Positions 23,854 through 35,681 of a stretch of DNA of 64,000 nt are shown here, one piece after another. The notes beneath the pieces were generated by a model. That model was given only the letters and a program-made list of their open reading frames with translations. It was not told the DNA's origin and did no database searches. The stretch's first letter is position 1. Each line of letters opens with the position of its first letter. The stretch is from Ceratodon purpureus (lineage: Eukaryota > Streptophyta > Bryopsida > Pseudoditrichales > Ditrichaceae), in contig CM026426.1 in NCBI GenBank assembly GCA_014871385.1, positions 102,714,355 through 102,778,354 of the forward strand. Reading direction: 5' to 3'. The position numbers and the translations under genes are program-made.

Positions 23854-26476
23854 AGATAAGTGAAACAACGGGTAAAGATGGTTGGCCGAATAAAATAGAG
23901 AGAACCGGAAGGTCAGCCGGGGGAGATCCGGTCGTCTGATGCGGAAGGAGAGGAAGCACCGTCCATGTAACAGCACCCTGACACCGCGGACTTAAGGGTA
24001 ACCTCCGGAGGGTACGATGCACGCGGGAAGAATGGCTGCGACCATTAAAGCGCCGCCGGCCGCGACCGTCCAATGATGAAAGGGTAGGACCGTCTGTCAT
24101 GATGAGCTACGAACGGGCGGGAGTGAGTGCAGGTATAAAAGGAGGAAGAGCAACCGTGCTCCTCCTTTCTTTTGTCATTTTGTGGCGCGCTGGATCCTTG
24201 TGTTCCACGACGAAGGGCGCAGTTAGGGTTGGGACGGTAGGAGAGAGAGACGGTGAGACGGAAGTGGTTCCGTTAGCTGAGGGATTGTGGTGAGGATCGT
24301 GCGTGCAGGTGTTACCGGAGTGACGGTGAGGAGGACTTAGCAGAATGGGTAGAAAGGGGAAGGAACCGGCGGAGGAAGGACAGTTGGTGAGAGTACAACG
24401 GGTCATGCCGTTGCTGCCGGTAGAGGAAGAAGAGAAGGAGCTCCTCCGGGCCGCCTTAGATGTCATGGGCTGTAAGCTCCTATTGGACAAGGCGTGGGGT
24501 TGGAAACATTCCCTTCCGGCCCAAGAGATCCTCGTCAAGAACCCCGAAAATCGAGGAACCATTCGGGGAGAACCGGAGCAGTGGACGACACAAGACTGGA
24601 GGGATACGTATGGCTTCACCAACGTTGGAGAGATCTCAGCGCCAGAGGCCCGGGAGTTTGTGTGGGGGTATATCAACTTATCAAGGGGTCCGGAGACCGG
24701 AGAGAAGGGTGGGACCTGGACGACATCAAGGATCCGGAGGCCCGGAGGGTAGTAGGGTTTATGAACCCTATTTTCCATCCGGAAAAGCCCAAACGAATAA
24801 CCATCAAGTGGGCGTCCATTTTCATTGGGGCCATGATCGATGAGTTCTCCGTAGACTGGGGCCTCATGATAAAGACGATAGTCGACCGGCAGGTAGCCAA
24901 TCTCCGGAAGACCAAGAAACAGGCCACCTGCCTTCCGTCTTTCCTCATTCACCTCTACCATCACCGGGGGCTGTTGAACCCTAAGGAGATTCGGGAGTAC
25001 GATGAAATCAAGAGCCTGCAGCAGTACGCCGAACCGGAAGAAGTGTCCGATCAGGACGATGATGAAGATTGTATCGAGGTCTCCCCCACGCCGGCTAAGA
25101 GACCTCGTTCCAGCCCGGAGAAGGGACAGCCGTCCGGATCACCTCGAACTCCCACCCCGACCAAGCGAACCCTGAATACGGAAGTCCACAAACCCACCGG
25201 ACCACCGGAGCACACCGGGGACCCGTGCCAGGACTTAGTCAACCTTTCGGAGCAGGTGTCGGCGTATGCCTAGTTCCTTCAGTCAAGTAGGCAGATGGAG
25301 GGCCGGTTGGCTAAGGAGGTAATTTCCCTTACGGGCTCGGACCGGTTGGAGGAGTGCCTGGGTATCCTTCGCAAGCACCGGGACTTAGCCAGTCTCCAGA
25401 CCAAGCACATCGACAGGATAGAGCAGTACCGGGAGAAGATTCACAAGCTCGAGCAGGAGGTGCGTGATGCCCATAAGGATTTCAATGACGCCCGTGACCG
25501 GGCAGCCTATGCCATCCAGTCGGTCGTCGAGGTCAAGGCCACTTTAGCCCTTCCGGTGGATGTGGCCAATCAGTGCGCCGTTTACCAAGCCTTCTTGACC
25601 CGTCAACCGGATCCGGTAACCTCGAAGATCGTGAAGTTCATGCACGACCGGACGCAGGTGATGAGGGACACTTGGGTGCAGATGAAGAACATGGTGGAGA
25701 TCATCAGTGCCGCAAAGGCCAGTTCGTCAAGACCACCAGAGCCACCGGCAGATCAGGAGGAGCCCAGACCACCGGCCCCAACGAGGGAACCGGCAGAAGT
25801 GCCACTTCCAGCTTCTGCGATACGGTCGACCATCCGGTCAGTCCAACAGGATATAGGACAGCCGCTGGAGGATCCTATCCCGGATACCTTGAGCAGTTTG
25901 CACACTCTGCCCACACTGGCTGGAATCGAGACTGTTAACCCCGGAAGCATTTCTCTGGAACCGGACCAAGGCCCACCACCGGAAGACTTTGTGCCGGTAC
26001 AGGGATCTCCGGAACATCTCCAGGTGGATCTCAGCGCAGTTCCGGTGGCGGCACGATCTCCATCCCCGGCGGTTCAAGCAGGACGATCCCGGAAGGCCAT
26101 CGACCAGTCGGCAGCTGATACTCCGGAAGAAGGCCCCTCGCTGAAGAGGCTAAAGAAGGGACTATTGAAGAAGGAACGGATGGACGGAACCCGGCACAAT
26201 CCCCGGTCGATAAGAACAAGGAGTAGAAGTTAGGATAAGGACCGGATAAAATGGCAGCGACTAACGATGGGGCTCAAGTGCACCCGGCTGCCAATCCGGA
26301 TAGATAGCGGCAGTAACTAGGAATAGAAGGCGGCCACCGGTCCGGGATTCCCGGATTCAAGATCCGGAATTTCTGGATCTCGGTGGGCCACTTGGTCGCT
26401 TTAGGATCGATAGGTTTTAGTATTTAAGCTGGACGTTTTTCCAAGGCCGGGGCCTTTGTTTTGTACGCCGTTTTGT
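23854..26476 (+). repeat. 3' LTR, continuation, truncated at its end
   Basis: Nearly identical to 11219-13839, at a fixed offset of 12,637 bp over most of its length. Visible differences cluster in the first ~250 bp. It stops matching after 26476, in the middle of the LTR's non-coding part. Confidence 0.9.
24345..26233 (+). pseudogene. LTR-resident ORF, copy 2
   Basis: Same protein as at 11708-13596, with the same internal frameshift (about 24,690), the same TAG (25,271-25,273) and almost no base changes (for example CCG to TCG near 24,990). Its TATA box lies at about 24,134. Sharing both lesions shows they predate the insertion of this element. Confidence 0.65.
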
Positions 26477-27252
26477 ACGTCGTTGAAACCAGGGAGCGGG
26501 ATTGGTTCTATCCTCTTGTACGATTCGGCTCTACGGGGGGAAAATATACGCCACCAAGGAAGAATGTACCCGTGTCCAACAAGTCAGTATGGCTTCGACC
26601 ATTCCGCGTCGCCTCCCCAATCTCTGCATGGGGACTGATGATAGACGTGGGGTGCACCCGATCATCAAAGTGCAAGGAGTATAGGTAGTTTGCCGTGCAT
26701 TGCCTACTTGCTGCCACAGCGGGCCCAAGCTTAATTGGCAAGGCTGATACGCATGCCGCACAAGCACCTTATCCAGGTTGCTTGCTCCACGCACACCAGG
26801 TGTCCATGAGAAATCCACGATTTGAGCCTTGGAGGCCCCCCAAAAATTATCTCCACCATGCCGCCTTGCCTCTCTACCCCAAGGCCCTTCCGACTTTGGT
26901 TGCAGCAGAACCCACGAATCCCGGTCCAGCCTCATTGGGATCCAATTGCCATGGACATCTTGATCGTTGTGCAAAATTACGCTCTGAACTATCGATTTTG
27001 GCCGTCTGGCCATGCTTCCCTAAACCCTAAGGTATTGGGAGACACAGAAATGAACTATAACACCTCCTTTTCGTACCAGTCTCGTTGAGGGAACATGCTG
27101 CCAGCACAGAGAAAATCAAATTTGCATAGTTTAAGCACTTGAGGAGAGGAAAATCCTGAGTTTGTAATTAGAGATGAAGTTTGAGGAATTCATGCCTAGT
27201 CACAACGTTGCCCCCAGGAGGCAGAAAAGCTTGGATCATGTCAAGACGTTAA
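26477..27252. other. unassigned sequence
   Basis: Sequence between the truncated LTR and the SINE-bearing repeat. A 160-codon minus-strand frame (27013-26531) overlaps other open frames and has no recognisable motif. I make no gene call. Confidence 0.4.
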
Positions 27253-27955
27253 ATTGATCATATTGAAAAAAAAATTACCTAGTTTTGTGGCTCGCTGGCA
27301 GCAAACGACACATTGAGTTGACAGCAAAGAAAGCCGCACTTCTACCTTGATTCAGCAAGTAACTACTCAAGCACAATTCGCTACATGAACAACACCCACA
27401 ACCCCAAATCACCTCGTCAACTCCCAGCAAGTGCTAACTCTTGCTGCCGGCACCGAATTTCCACAATCACGTGTCTCTCCCTTCGCACTAACCCACACCC
27501 ACTCTCCCAAATCAGCTAGAATCCTCTCAGCCCCAACTCCCGCTGGCTGCAACCAATTTCCCAAGTGCGTGGCTTCTCCCGTAGCGCCGAATACCTGCTG
27601 GCTGCACTCACTCTCCCTACGAAGTTCAAAAACTTCGGCACTCACTCATCGTCGGTGGGGGAGGTAGGTGGGCGGACTCATAATTTCCTCGTTCAAAGTG
27701 CTGGTAGAAAGTTTGCTGACATGAGCAGTCGGCTCGGGATCCGGTCCTTGCTCCGCCAGTCCGCTGTCAGCCTGGCAGTGTAGATGTGCCCTCCACACGC
27801 CTCGCTCGGAGGTCATTGGTTCGAGCCCCCGTGGCGGTTGCTGGCACCACGGTGGCACAGCCGGTGCCACGAGGTAAAGTAAGCGGGTAGCGCCTGTTTT
27901 TTTCTCTCACGTGCCGCTTACACGGCCTTTTTGTGACCCGATTTTGCACTTAATG
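27253..27955 (+). repeat. SINE-bearing repeat, left copy (inverted relative to 62189-62892)
   Basis: About 700 bp, nearly identical to the complement of 62189-62892. Its right part looks tRNA-derived: a Pol III B box GGTTCGAGCCC at 27818-27828, a possible A-box region 35-45 bp upstream, and a T run at about 27,896-27,903. The 78-codon frames in it are shared by both copies but show no known domain. It cuts off the X-gene relic that follows at 27956. Confidence 0.7.
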
Positions 27956-28659
27956 AATGGACTAGGGTGGACGGGAGACTATTAGAATGGTAGTACATTC
28001 TTCACAATCGGAGCGTACCGAGTTATTAATGTGAACATCACATAGTAAAGTCTAAGGTTACGGTTACAAGCATAATGTTTACCTAGTTTCGTAGGTTGTA
28101 GTATAAGATGTATGGATTGAAGTAAATTGGCACGTGCCACATATTTCAAATGAAATAGATAGAATTAGTGGAATAGAGTGTAGTTGTGTTGTCTAGTATA
28201 TTGTAGTTGTTACAAGATTTAAAAGGAGTATGCCTTTATAATCTTCTTTTGATGATCCTCTAAATGTACGTCCATTTTCAACATTACTATTTTTTCAATG
28301 ACAACTTATCAATGACAACTTACAACGGCTAGATGAGTGCCAGTTGATAGTATAAGTAATCTAGGTTATAATTCCAGCATTGCATCTGAACTCTCACGCA
28401 AGTTTCGAAGAGCTCGGGCTATATTCAAGCAATGTGTCTCTTGCTTGGTAACCAGAGAGAGTTTGGATGTGCCAGTTCTTAGGATCCAGGGTTACATTTT
28501 GATCTCTTGCTTGATATCTAGAGAGTTTGGATGTGATGAACTCTCCCCGTAGTTCTGAAGAACTAGGGTTACATTTTGTATCCCTTACTTGACAACTAGA
28601 GAGTTAGGTTGTGTTAGTTCCCAAGAGGTAGGTGCTACTCTTTGTATCCCTAATCTAAA

Positions 28660-28885
28660 ACAATGTATTCTCTCGGCTTTTTGGTGGTGGGATTTGTGGG
28701 GGTTATGTGGAAAGTTCATTGCACCAATAGCAAAGAGAATTCTAGTACAAACCGTGTCATCATCAACATCATGCAAACACAATTGGAGCAGTGATTTGTT
28801 TTTGCACAACAATTCACTAAATCGCCTTCCAAGAGAAAGAGCTGAGGATTTTGTGTATGTATACACAAATTCAAGGCTATTTTGA
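28660..28885 (+). pseudogene. hAT transposase C-terminal (dimerisation) fragment
   Basis: The plus frame reads FIAPIAKRILVQ, then SCKHNWS, then ERAEDFVYVYTNSRL, which parallels FISPIAKRILAQ, SCERNWS and ERANDLVFVYTNSKI of the nearby hAT transposases. The catalytic Glu of SCERNWS is Lys here. Only the last ~75 residues remain. Confidence 0.8.
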
Positions 28886-29571
28886 TGGCTATTTTGGGCA
28901 GGTTCTATTATGTGAAAAAATATTATTAAACTTTGAAGTTTTTTATGTGGATTTTTTAGGTCATTACGCACATGCCATGATTTGTTTTATAAAATTCTAA
29001 TTTGTAATGCAAGGGTTACGAATGGTTCAAGGTTTTAAATCTCAAGGCACGTAACCACAATAATTTTCAAATATATATTTTCAAAATTAATAAAAATATC
29101 ATCATTTTGTGGGGATCCATTTTTATTTAAGAAGCTTTTAGTTTGTACCAAGGATTATGAGCAATCATTTTATGCGGGTAATTTGGTCAAGTCTTCATAA
29201 AAATAACTGTAATATAGTTTTGACATATTTCTAAAAGTGAAATCTACAAAGGATATTGGTTACATATCACATCATCTTCACAATTGGAATTGAAATCATC
29301 TACTTTTATGTGGATGTATATAGGAATTCATTTTTCCAAAGAATATAAGAGGTAGAAATAGATCATTATCAGTACACGAGCCCTAATAAGAACCAAATAC
29401 AAATAAACTTTATATAAAAAATATTAACCAGTTTACAAAAATTGAAATTTCAACATCTGATCACAATTTAGAATTCAATATATAACTATTCGTTACTATG
29501 ATCTATGTCCGGAAACTAAATAAACATTATAGAATTATAGAAATTCAAAAAGGTAGATATGCCTTTCCAAA

Positions 29572-31060
29572 TCAGTACCCCATGCGGTAATGCTCCTTGG
29601 GAGTGGGCCAGTTGTGTATATCTCTGAAACGGTTAATAAGATGTCCAAGTCCACCCACCGTTCCGATGTTGTTCTTGCAAACTCTATGAAGATAACCTTC
29701 GAAAACTGAACCGAGGTCTTCGATCTTCTGGTAATGGCGTGTTTCTAGAGCCTCTGCTTCGTTGTATGCCGTGCACATGTTGCCGCGGTTGATCTTTGCC
29801 GCACTCTTCACGGTTGCAAAATCCTTCGATGCAATATCCAAATCTGGAATGATTTGAATATCTTGGCTTTCCTTGTGTACATATACTACAGGAGGCTCCA
29901 CCCAATATCGCCTTCTCAAAGTCTCCTCCATCTAATGGGCACTCTCAAAAACCCAAGGCGACCTTCTCGGCTAATTTATCTTCTTCATCAAGCCCAAATC
30001 ACAAACCCCAATGTAGATCTTGGACTCATCTTTCGGAAAGTGAAGTAGGATGTTGTCCGGTGACAAGTCATTGTGGAGATAACCATATTTGTGCATCGCA
30101 TCCATGATGTTACACAGTGCCCAAGCAAGCTTCGTATGCTTACTTTGAAAAAGTCGGAGACGCTTTCCTTGAATTAGACTGCCCTCTGGATTCCTATTGA
30201 AGGTGTAGTGGATGTAGAGGTTATCCGAGGCCTCATGGTCTCTTTGTAGCATGTCTCGGAGATTCCCTTCGTTCCACCAATACATGTCTCCGATATGTTC
30301 CAACTGATGAATGGCCATAAAGCGAATGACACCATGATGGGGAATCCTTATTGTAAGAGATTTGTTGTTGTGGTTCACGCGTGCCAAATCCGGCCTCATA
30401 GACCAATTGAGTGGCCGTTTCTCAGCAAACTCCCAAGCAAGACAAATTTTGAGGTTTAACTCCATGCAAACCCTACGTTTGGTTGTATAACCACCTTTCT
30501 GAATTTTTTTGTCCAAGTAATGGACAATTGCGTAGTCTGACAACACAGTCAAATTCCGTTTACGTAAGTTGATCTCCTTCTCCCTACCAATCGCGGAATC
30601 CCACCATTATACAGAACCACGTCGATGCTTTCTCCAGCTCAGGAGCGCCATTAGTCTCTGGAAGCAATCTGCCTCTGTAATAACATCCTTGAAGGCCTCA
30701 TCTCCCACCCTATGCTCCCTTCCATACTTAGCCAAAACATCACAAGCATTCCATAACGCATCATGTGCACGCATATCCATAACGTTGTGTCACGAATTTA
30801 AGGTAACCGGGCTTCCGTCTCTCTTCATCCCATTGCGTCGCCATCAAGAGATCCATAATCTTTTGCTCCATCTCCAACTTGAATTTCTTGGGCCCATCTA
30901 CTTCATACTGAACGTAACAGCTGTCCAAGGAAGCAAGGGTGGTTCGCTTGTAAAAATCCACAATGAATCTCGTAACAAAATCCTTGCAACGTAAATTCAG
31001 TTTGTCATCATATTTGTCGCCCCATTCCCCCACATTCTTCTGCTTCTTATTCTTCGGCAT
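29572..31060 (-). pseudogene. protein kinase-like gene, decayed copy
   Basis: Starts MPKNKKQKNVGEW at 31060 and parallels the copy at 53555-52080 throughout. A frameshift near 30,780, TAA near 30,610, and TAG at about 29,973 and 29,932-29,934 break it; the last stands where the sister copy has CAG. Kinase features: Gly-rich loop KGGYTTKRRV, FAEKRPL with a candidate ATP-binding Lys, catalytic loop YLHNDLSPDNILL, and CDLGL in place of DFG. It ends in the shared tail GGLGHLINRFRD. Confidence 0.82.
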
Positions 31061-31369
31061 CGTGGAAGGCCTTCAAGCACTTGAATACGCAACTCCAAAT
31101 GAACCCTCAAATCCTGCAAAAACAAAAACGGAGCAATTGAATTCCAAAAGGTTTTCAAAAAAATCGTTTAAAAATTCAAAAAGTCCCCCCCCCCCCCCCC
31201 TCCCCTCCTACAAGTAAAGGGACCCCTTTCCTCTTGGTGAGAAGGCCCAACGGAGAAGGAGTGAATCCCCCACCAGTAGCAAGCACCCTCACGCAAAATT
31301 GGGAGAAAAAGGTAAAAAATGAAGAGGGCGGCTTCCCCTTATATAAGAGAAGCCAACCTTGCGGCTGCC

Positions 31370-31700
31370 CCGCGGCCCTCAGATCCACGGCCCCGACGGC
31401 CGTCCAATCGGCCGAGACGCCGCCAAAGGCATGGGCCGCTGGATTGGACGGCCGCGTCGGGCGATGGCGCCGCGTGGCCATCGCCTGACGCAACCGTCTC
31501 CGCGGTCGGCCACATGGACGGCCACCCGATCAGACGGCCCACGACGGCCGCCCACATCTGATGGCCGGCAATGGCCCAAAACGGCCACATTGTGGCCGTC
31601 GGATCGAAGCGGCGGCCACCACACCGCCATCTCCGCGGCCATCCTTGCCATCCGATGGTGAGATGCGCCTGCGTCGGGGGATCAACTGATCGGACAGTCG
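31370..31700. repeat. GC-rich GGCCGTC/GACGGCC array, relic element right end
   Basis: Dense, irregular repeats of GGCCGTC and its complement, CpG-rich, just inside the right terminus. The same kind of array occurs at four places in the giant hAT. A C run (about 31,185-31,200) lies nearby. Confidence 0.75.
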
Positions 31701-31819
31701 GAAAAGAATTTTCTCCCCCGGAGACGGCGATTTCTTACGGCCACATAATTCTGGAATATCAGGGACGCCACGTTCAGGATGAGGGACGTCCGGGTCGGAC
31801 GTCTTATATGAAAACCCTG

Positions 31820-32095
31820 ACAACAATTGATGTTTTTGAAAGTTCCTTTGAGAACTACTATATAATATTATTTTAGATTACAATATTTTCCTTCTTCTCT
31901 CAATTTTTTTAAGTTTCCTAACGGTTATTATTTTTGAGTTTGCTATCTTTTAATCTTTATTTTTTTTTTCTTCTATTTTTTGTCCTTATTTTCCTTCATT
32001 TTTGTCCTTTTTTTCCCCAATTTTGTCCTTTTTTTTCCTCCCATTTCTTTTTCCTCCATTTTTTATATTTTTCTCGAGTTTCTGACATTCAAAAA
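31820..32095. other. spacer between two hAT termini, T-rich
   Basis: 276 bp of T/C-rich sequence between a right terminus (CCCTG, 31819) and a left terminus (CAGGG, 32096). No gene. Confidence 0.5.
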
Positions 32096-32497
32096 CAGGG
32101 TTGTCACAGTCCTCCGGGACGCTCGGGACGTGGAGACGTCCGCAGAATCCGTCAGCGCCACAGGACATCCTGTGACTTAGAAAAAAAAATCACCCGCACA
32201 GGTTTCACCCCAAGGTGAAACCACACCTTGAACGCGAGGGAGGGGTTGCGGGGGAGGGTGCGCCCGTCACCGAGGGGGCGGCCGTCCCCGGCGACGGCCC
32301 CTTCCCGTCGCTGCGGAGGGGGGGCCGTCCCCGGCGACGGCCCCTTCGACGCCCGTGGTGGGCGGGCCGTCCCCGGCGACGACCCTTCCACGGCCGTGAC
32401 AATTCATGATCGGACGGCCCCTCCTTGACTTACGGCCTCGACGGCCGTCCTCCCTTGATTTTTAGGGCTTACCCCTTGGCATTTCATGGGATGAGTA

Positions 32498-32504
32498 TAA
32501 AAGA
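32498..32504 (+). promoter_or_regulatory. TATA box, hAT transposase copy A
   Basis: TATAAAA in GAGTATAAAAGACC, about 160 bp before the ATG at 32656. It is conserved in copy B at about 38,343. Confidence 0.6.
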
Positions 32505-32655
32505 CCCCTCCTGGAAGTTGGCTTTACACTTCTGAATTGTACTCCATGTGCTACTAGTTGCACTAATATACGTGTGTATCTGTTGCATGTTGAACGGGGC
32601 GTTCAGAAGTTTGTTGAATCGGAGCTTCTTCGGAGGCTCTAGTTCTCTTGAGGAC

Positions 32656-34685
32656 ATGGTACCCCGATTTTTTGAAGTTTTCCCAGGCGATCTATCAAGT
32701 GCATCAATGGCGTCTAAAAGTTACTCACCATGGTATACAGAAGTCCATATGATCGATGCGGAGAAGAAGAAGACTGAGATGGTTCAATGTATGCTATGCA
32801 AGAACACTTTCGCAAAGAGGATTGAGCGGATGCTCAGTCATTTTGGCTATGACAAAGTTCTAGGGGTACGGACTAGTGGAGTAGGTCGTTGCACTAATTT
32901 GTCACCCGATATACAGTCCTTGTTCAAGAATTGCGGTATCAAATTCCCCAACAACTCCAGAATATTCATGTCGGAGCAGAGTACTTCCCCCGTGACTCGT
33001 GGCAATATATCCCCGAGAGTGAACACTCCCATGGATGTGGACTCATGCGCTGGATCCCGGGTTTCTACTCCGAAGAATGAACTCGTTTTATTTGGTGAGG
33101 GTGTACCTTTCATTTCGACTTTTCCGGGGGAAGGTAGTGGACAGTTTCCTCCTTTGAAGGCAAAGAGGCAATCTACCCTTCAAGAGGGCTTCGAAGAGAC
33201 TCAGAGGCGGGAATGCGACAAAGCATGGGCCACATGTTTTTACGAGAACAGTATCTCGTTTAACGTGGCTCGGAGTGCCTCTTTCAAGGACGCGGTGTTG
33301 AAGACGTCCAACATGAAGAGATCATACACACGTCCATCTTTCCACCATCTCCGAACAAATTTACTACCCAAGCAAGGACTGATTTGGAGACTTCCTTGAA
33401 TGATAGGATTTTTTCCAGTGTTAGGAAGTACGGGGGAACGTTGGCCCTCGATGGATGGACTTCTGTAAGCAGTCGCCCTCTAATAAATGCAATGCTGGTA
33501 TCTCCTGCTGGTGAGTTATTCTTGGGAGCCGTTGACACGAGTGGGAAAGAGAAGGATGCTGTTTTTGTAGCGACCGTCATTGAGAAGTTTATCCAACAAG
33601 TTGGAGAACAGAACATCATTCAAGTATGCTACGATAATGCTCCGGTGATGCTTAATGCCGGAAAGTTGGTCCAAGCACTCTATCCATCCATATTTGTCCA
33701 AGGATGTGCTGCCCATGCGATGGACCTTTTGTTGGAGGATTGGAGTAAGATGAAGTGGGTGAAGGAGCTCCTAGATCGGGCTAAGAACTTGGTTAAGTTC
33801 ATAAAGATAAGGCAAATGCCACTCTCGGTATTTCGAAAGCACGAGGCAAAACTTAGCTTGCTGATGCCTGGTCAGACTAGGTTTGCATCGCTGATTTCGC
33901 GTCTACTGAAGGTTCGAGGAGCATTGGAGCAGAGCGTTGTGGATCCTTACTCGAGAAACTACGAAACGAAGAAGACCTTATCTGCCCGTGACAAAGCGAA
34001 GATCTCACGCGATGTTAAGAGGGTTGTCTTGGATGACGTTTTCTGGGAGCAATGTGCAAACTTCAAGTGGATGACGAGTCCCGTTGTATATGCCCTACGA
34101 GAGTTTGATGCAAAGGAATCGGCATTGGGTAAAGCCTACGTCGTTCTCCGCAACCTTGAGAAGCATGTTCTCTCTTTACGCCATGAGCCCTTCAAACTAG
34201 ACTCTGACAATGCTGATTTCTGCGAGGACTCATTTTACGAGCGTAAAGCCATGATTAAATCACCCTTACAGTGTGCTGCTGCGCTTCTAAACCCTTATCT
34301 TATTGACGATGAGGACCTTCGCAATGATACTGATGCAATGGCATCGGCGAAGTAGGTCTTGTTCTCGATGGCTCCTCCGACACTGAAGGAAGTGGTCATA
34401 GAAGAGTTCTTTGCATTTCGTGAAGCTTATCCTTCGTTTCGTGACGTACGTGACTTCTCTAAGTCACAACTGCCGCCTTCTGGTTGGTGGGATATATACG
34501 GATCCGCTGGTAAATTCATTTCCCCAATTGCAAAAAGGATTTTAGCTCAGCCCCTGTCTTCTTCTTCATGCGAGCGGAATTGGAGTAGCTACTCCTTTGT
34601 CCACGACAGGAAGCGAAACCGTTTACTTCCGGAAAGGGCTAATGACCTCGTGTTTGTGTATACAAATTCCAAGATAATTTCCTAG
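32656..34685 (+). pseudogene. hAT transposase (DUF659/hATC type), copy A
   Basis: Candidate starts are ATG 32656 (MVPRFFEV) and 32707 (MASKSYSP). N-terminal BED-like zinc finger (C-M-L-C...H, about 32,790-32,840). After a frameshift near 33,340 comes the DUF659 catalytic region: DGWTS (first Asp), CYDNAP (second Asp) and CAAH. A TAG at 34353-34355 precedes the hATC domain, which holds the third acidic residue in SCERNWS and ends LVFVYTNSKIIS-TAG. Length and domain order fit a full hAT transposase. The frameshift and TAG are shared with copy B, so both were inherited from the parent. Confidence 0.88.
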
Positions 34686-34691
34686 TCCAAG

Positions 34692-35681
34692 TTGAGTGCC
34701 TTAGGGAGGTTCTACGGGGAGTTGGAGGGGAAGGAGGATCCGAAGGCCGTGGAAACCGAGGACGTTGACTACTCTAGTGAGTCTGATGTTGATGTACCCT
34801 TCGATGATCTATCAATTGACCCCCCCATTGACAACCCAGTCGACGACCTCGAGGTGTCACCGAAAGGAAAATCCCGTTGTTCTCCTGCGCCGATGGAGCG
34901 TGCTTTCGAGTATGATGATGTCGAAGAAGAAGGTACCAACGAGGAGGATACGATTCATCTTGCCTCTTTTCTGAATGGAGACGGTTTATTAAACAGTGAT
35001 AAGATTATGGGGGGAGGATCCTCTCATACTACCGTGGATTTGGTCGTGCCAAAGAAAGAGGAAGACCCCACCCTTGATACTTCTAAGGTTGTTTCTCCAA
35101 ACTTCAACCGCCTGAAGGACGAAATGGTTCCACCCACTACAAAGGAGGATGTGCCCGTACCCGTATCGGGTGCATCTCGGACATTGTTTGGAACTGCAAA
35201 GACTAGGGTCCAAGTTGGTGGGTTCGAATCGTCCACGGGGTTGGTTGAGTTGTCTAAAAAAATGAAGGCAGATGCTAAGGCTGCTGAAGTAGCGGAGAAA
35301 TGTAGGAAGAGATTGGTCCGAACCCGACAAGCGGACCCGGGCCTCCTCTCTACTGATGACGGACTTCCAATTGGGAATCTCTTTGGGCCGAAGTTGGCTT
35401 TGGGAAAACCGGACATATTTCCTGAGAAACCCCCTGCTAGAGCCACGTCCAAGCGAAAGGCTGTAGACAAGACTCAGAAGGTGTTGGCTTTCAATCCTGG
35501 TAGGCCAAAAACTCCTTTGGATGACCCGAATGGCCCAAAGAAATTCCTGAACCCATTCGAGTCAAAGAAGAAGACTAAGGCGAGGGTGAAGAAGGTACGC
35601 GAGAGCGATGGCGATGACAAATACGATTCATCCGGTCCTAGTGGGGCCGAAGTGAAGGACGACAGCGATTATGTGGCCTGA
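34692..35681 (+). CDS. acidic/charged ORF in frame after the hAT transposase stop
   Basis: An open frame of about 329 codons in the same frame as the hATC domain, separated from it by TAG (34683-34685) and a few codons. It begins acidic (Glu/Asp-rich), has Pro/Thr-rich linkers and ends in Lys-rich basic patches that look like nuclear localisation signals. It may be a C-terminal extension reached by readthrough or a mutated sense codon, or a second protein. Copy B (40540 onward) has the same sequence with one-base shifts. No known domain seen. Confidence 0.5.
   Translation: MSALGRFYGELEGKEDPKAVETEDVDYSSESDVDVPFDDLSIDPPIDNPVDDLEVSPKGKSRCSPAPMERAFEYDDVEEEGTNEEDTIHLASFLNGDGLLNSDKIMGGGSSHTTVDLVVPKKEEDPTLDTSKVVSPNFNRLKDEMVPPTTKEDVPVPVSGASRTLFGTAKTRVQVGGFESSTGLVELSKKMKADAKAAEVAEKCRKRLVRTRQADPGLLSTDDGLPIGNLFGPKLALGKPDIFPEKPPARATSKRKAVDKTQKVLAFNPGRPKTPLDDPNGPKKFLNPFESKKKTKARVKKVRESDGDDKYDSSGPSGAEVKDDSDYVA

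Larger units (their letters stand above)
11116..26476 (+). mobile_element. Ty3-type LTR retrotransposon with ORF-bearing 3.5-kb LTRs, 3'-truncated
   Basis: Order: 5' LTR 11116-14649, tRNA primer site, gag, protease, reverse transcriptase, partial RNase H, integrase, polypurine tract, 3' LTR. The 3' LTR is in two pieces, 20070-20177 and 23854-26476, split by a solo LTR. The two LTRs align over 108 bp from TGTGGAAAG and then over about 2.6 kb from AGATAAGTG. The 3' copy stops matching at 26476, so the last ~810 bp (equivalent to 13840-14649) are missing, as is any right-hand target duplication. The pol order RT-RH-INT marks it as Ty3/gypsy. Many stops and frameshifts in the internal region make it non-autonomous. 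Confidence 0.88.
27956..31819. mobile_element. relic of the right half of a hAT-like element
   Basis: Colinear with 51,108-54,719 of the giant hAT at lower identity: the end and 3' flank of the X gene (GACTATTAG at about 27,975), then a kinase gene on the minus strand, a GC-rich block and a right terminus ...GAAAACCCTG at 31811-31819. Its complement, CAGGGTTTTCA, resembles the hAT starts at 32,096 and 37,821. A segment at about 28,330-29,030, absent from the giant copy, carries a hAT C-terminal fragment. The left side is lost at the SINE-bearing repeat. Confidence 0.7.

Noticed and set aside
26531..27013. 160-codon minus-strand frame
   Set aside because: Plus-strand frames of similar quality overlap it, there is no motif, and there is no paralogue in the window.
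7467..34685. Possible reassigned genetic code (TAG read as Gln), because many ORFs are cut by TAG
   Set aside because: The neprosin gene and the X gene end naturally at TAG, TAA and TGA also interrupt ORFs, and paralogues have CAG or TGG at several of the sites. Mutation explains it better.
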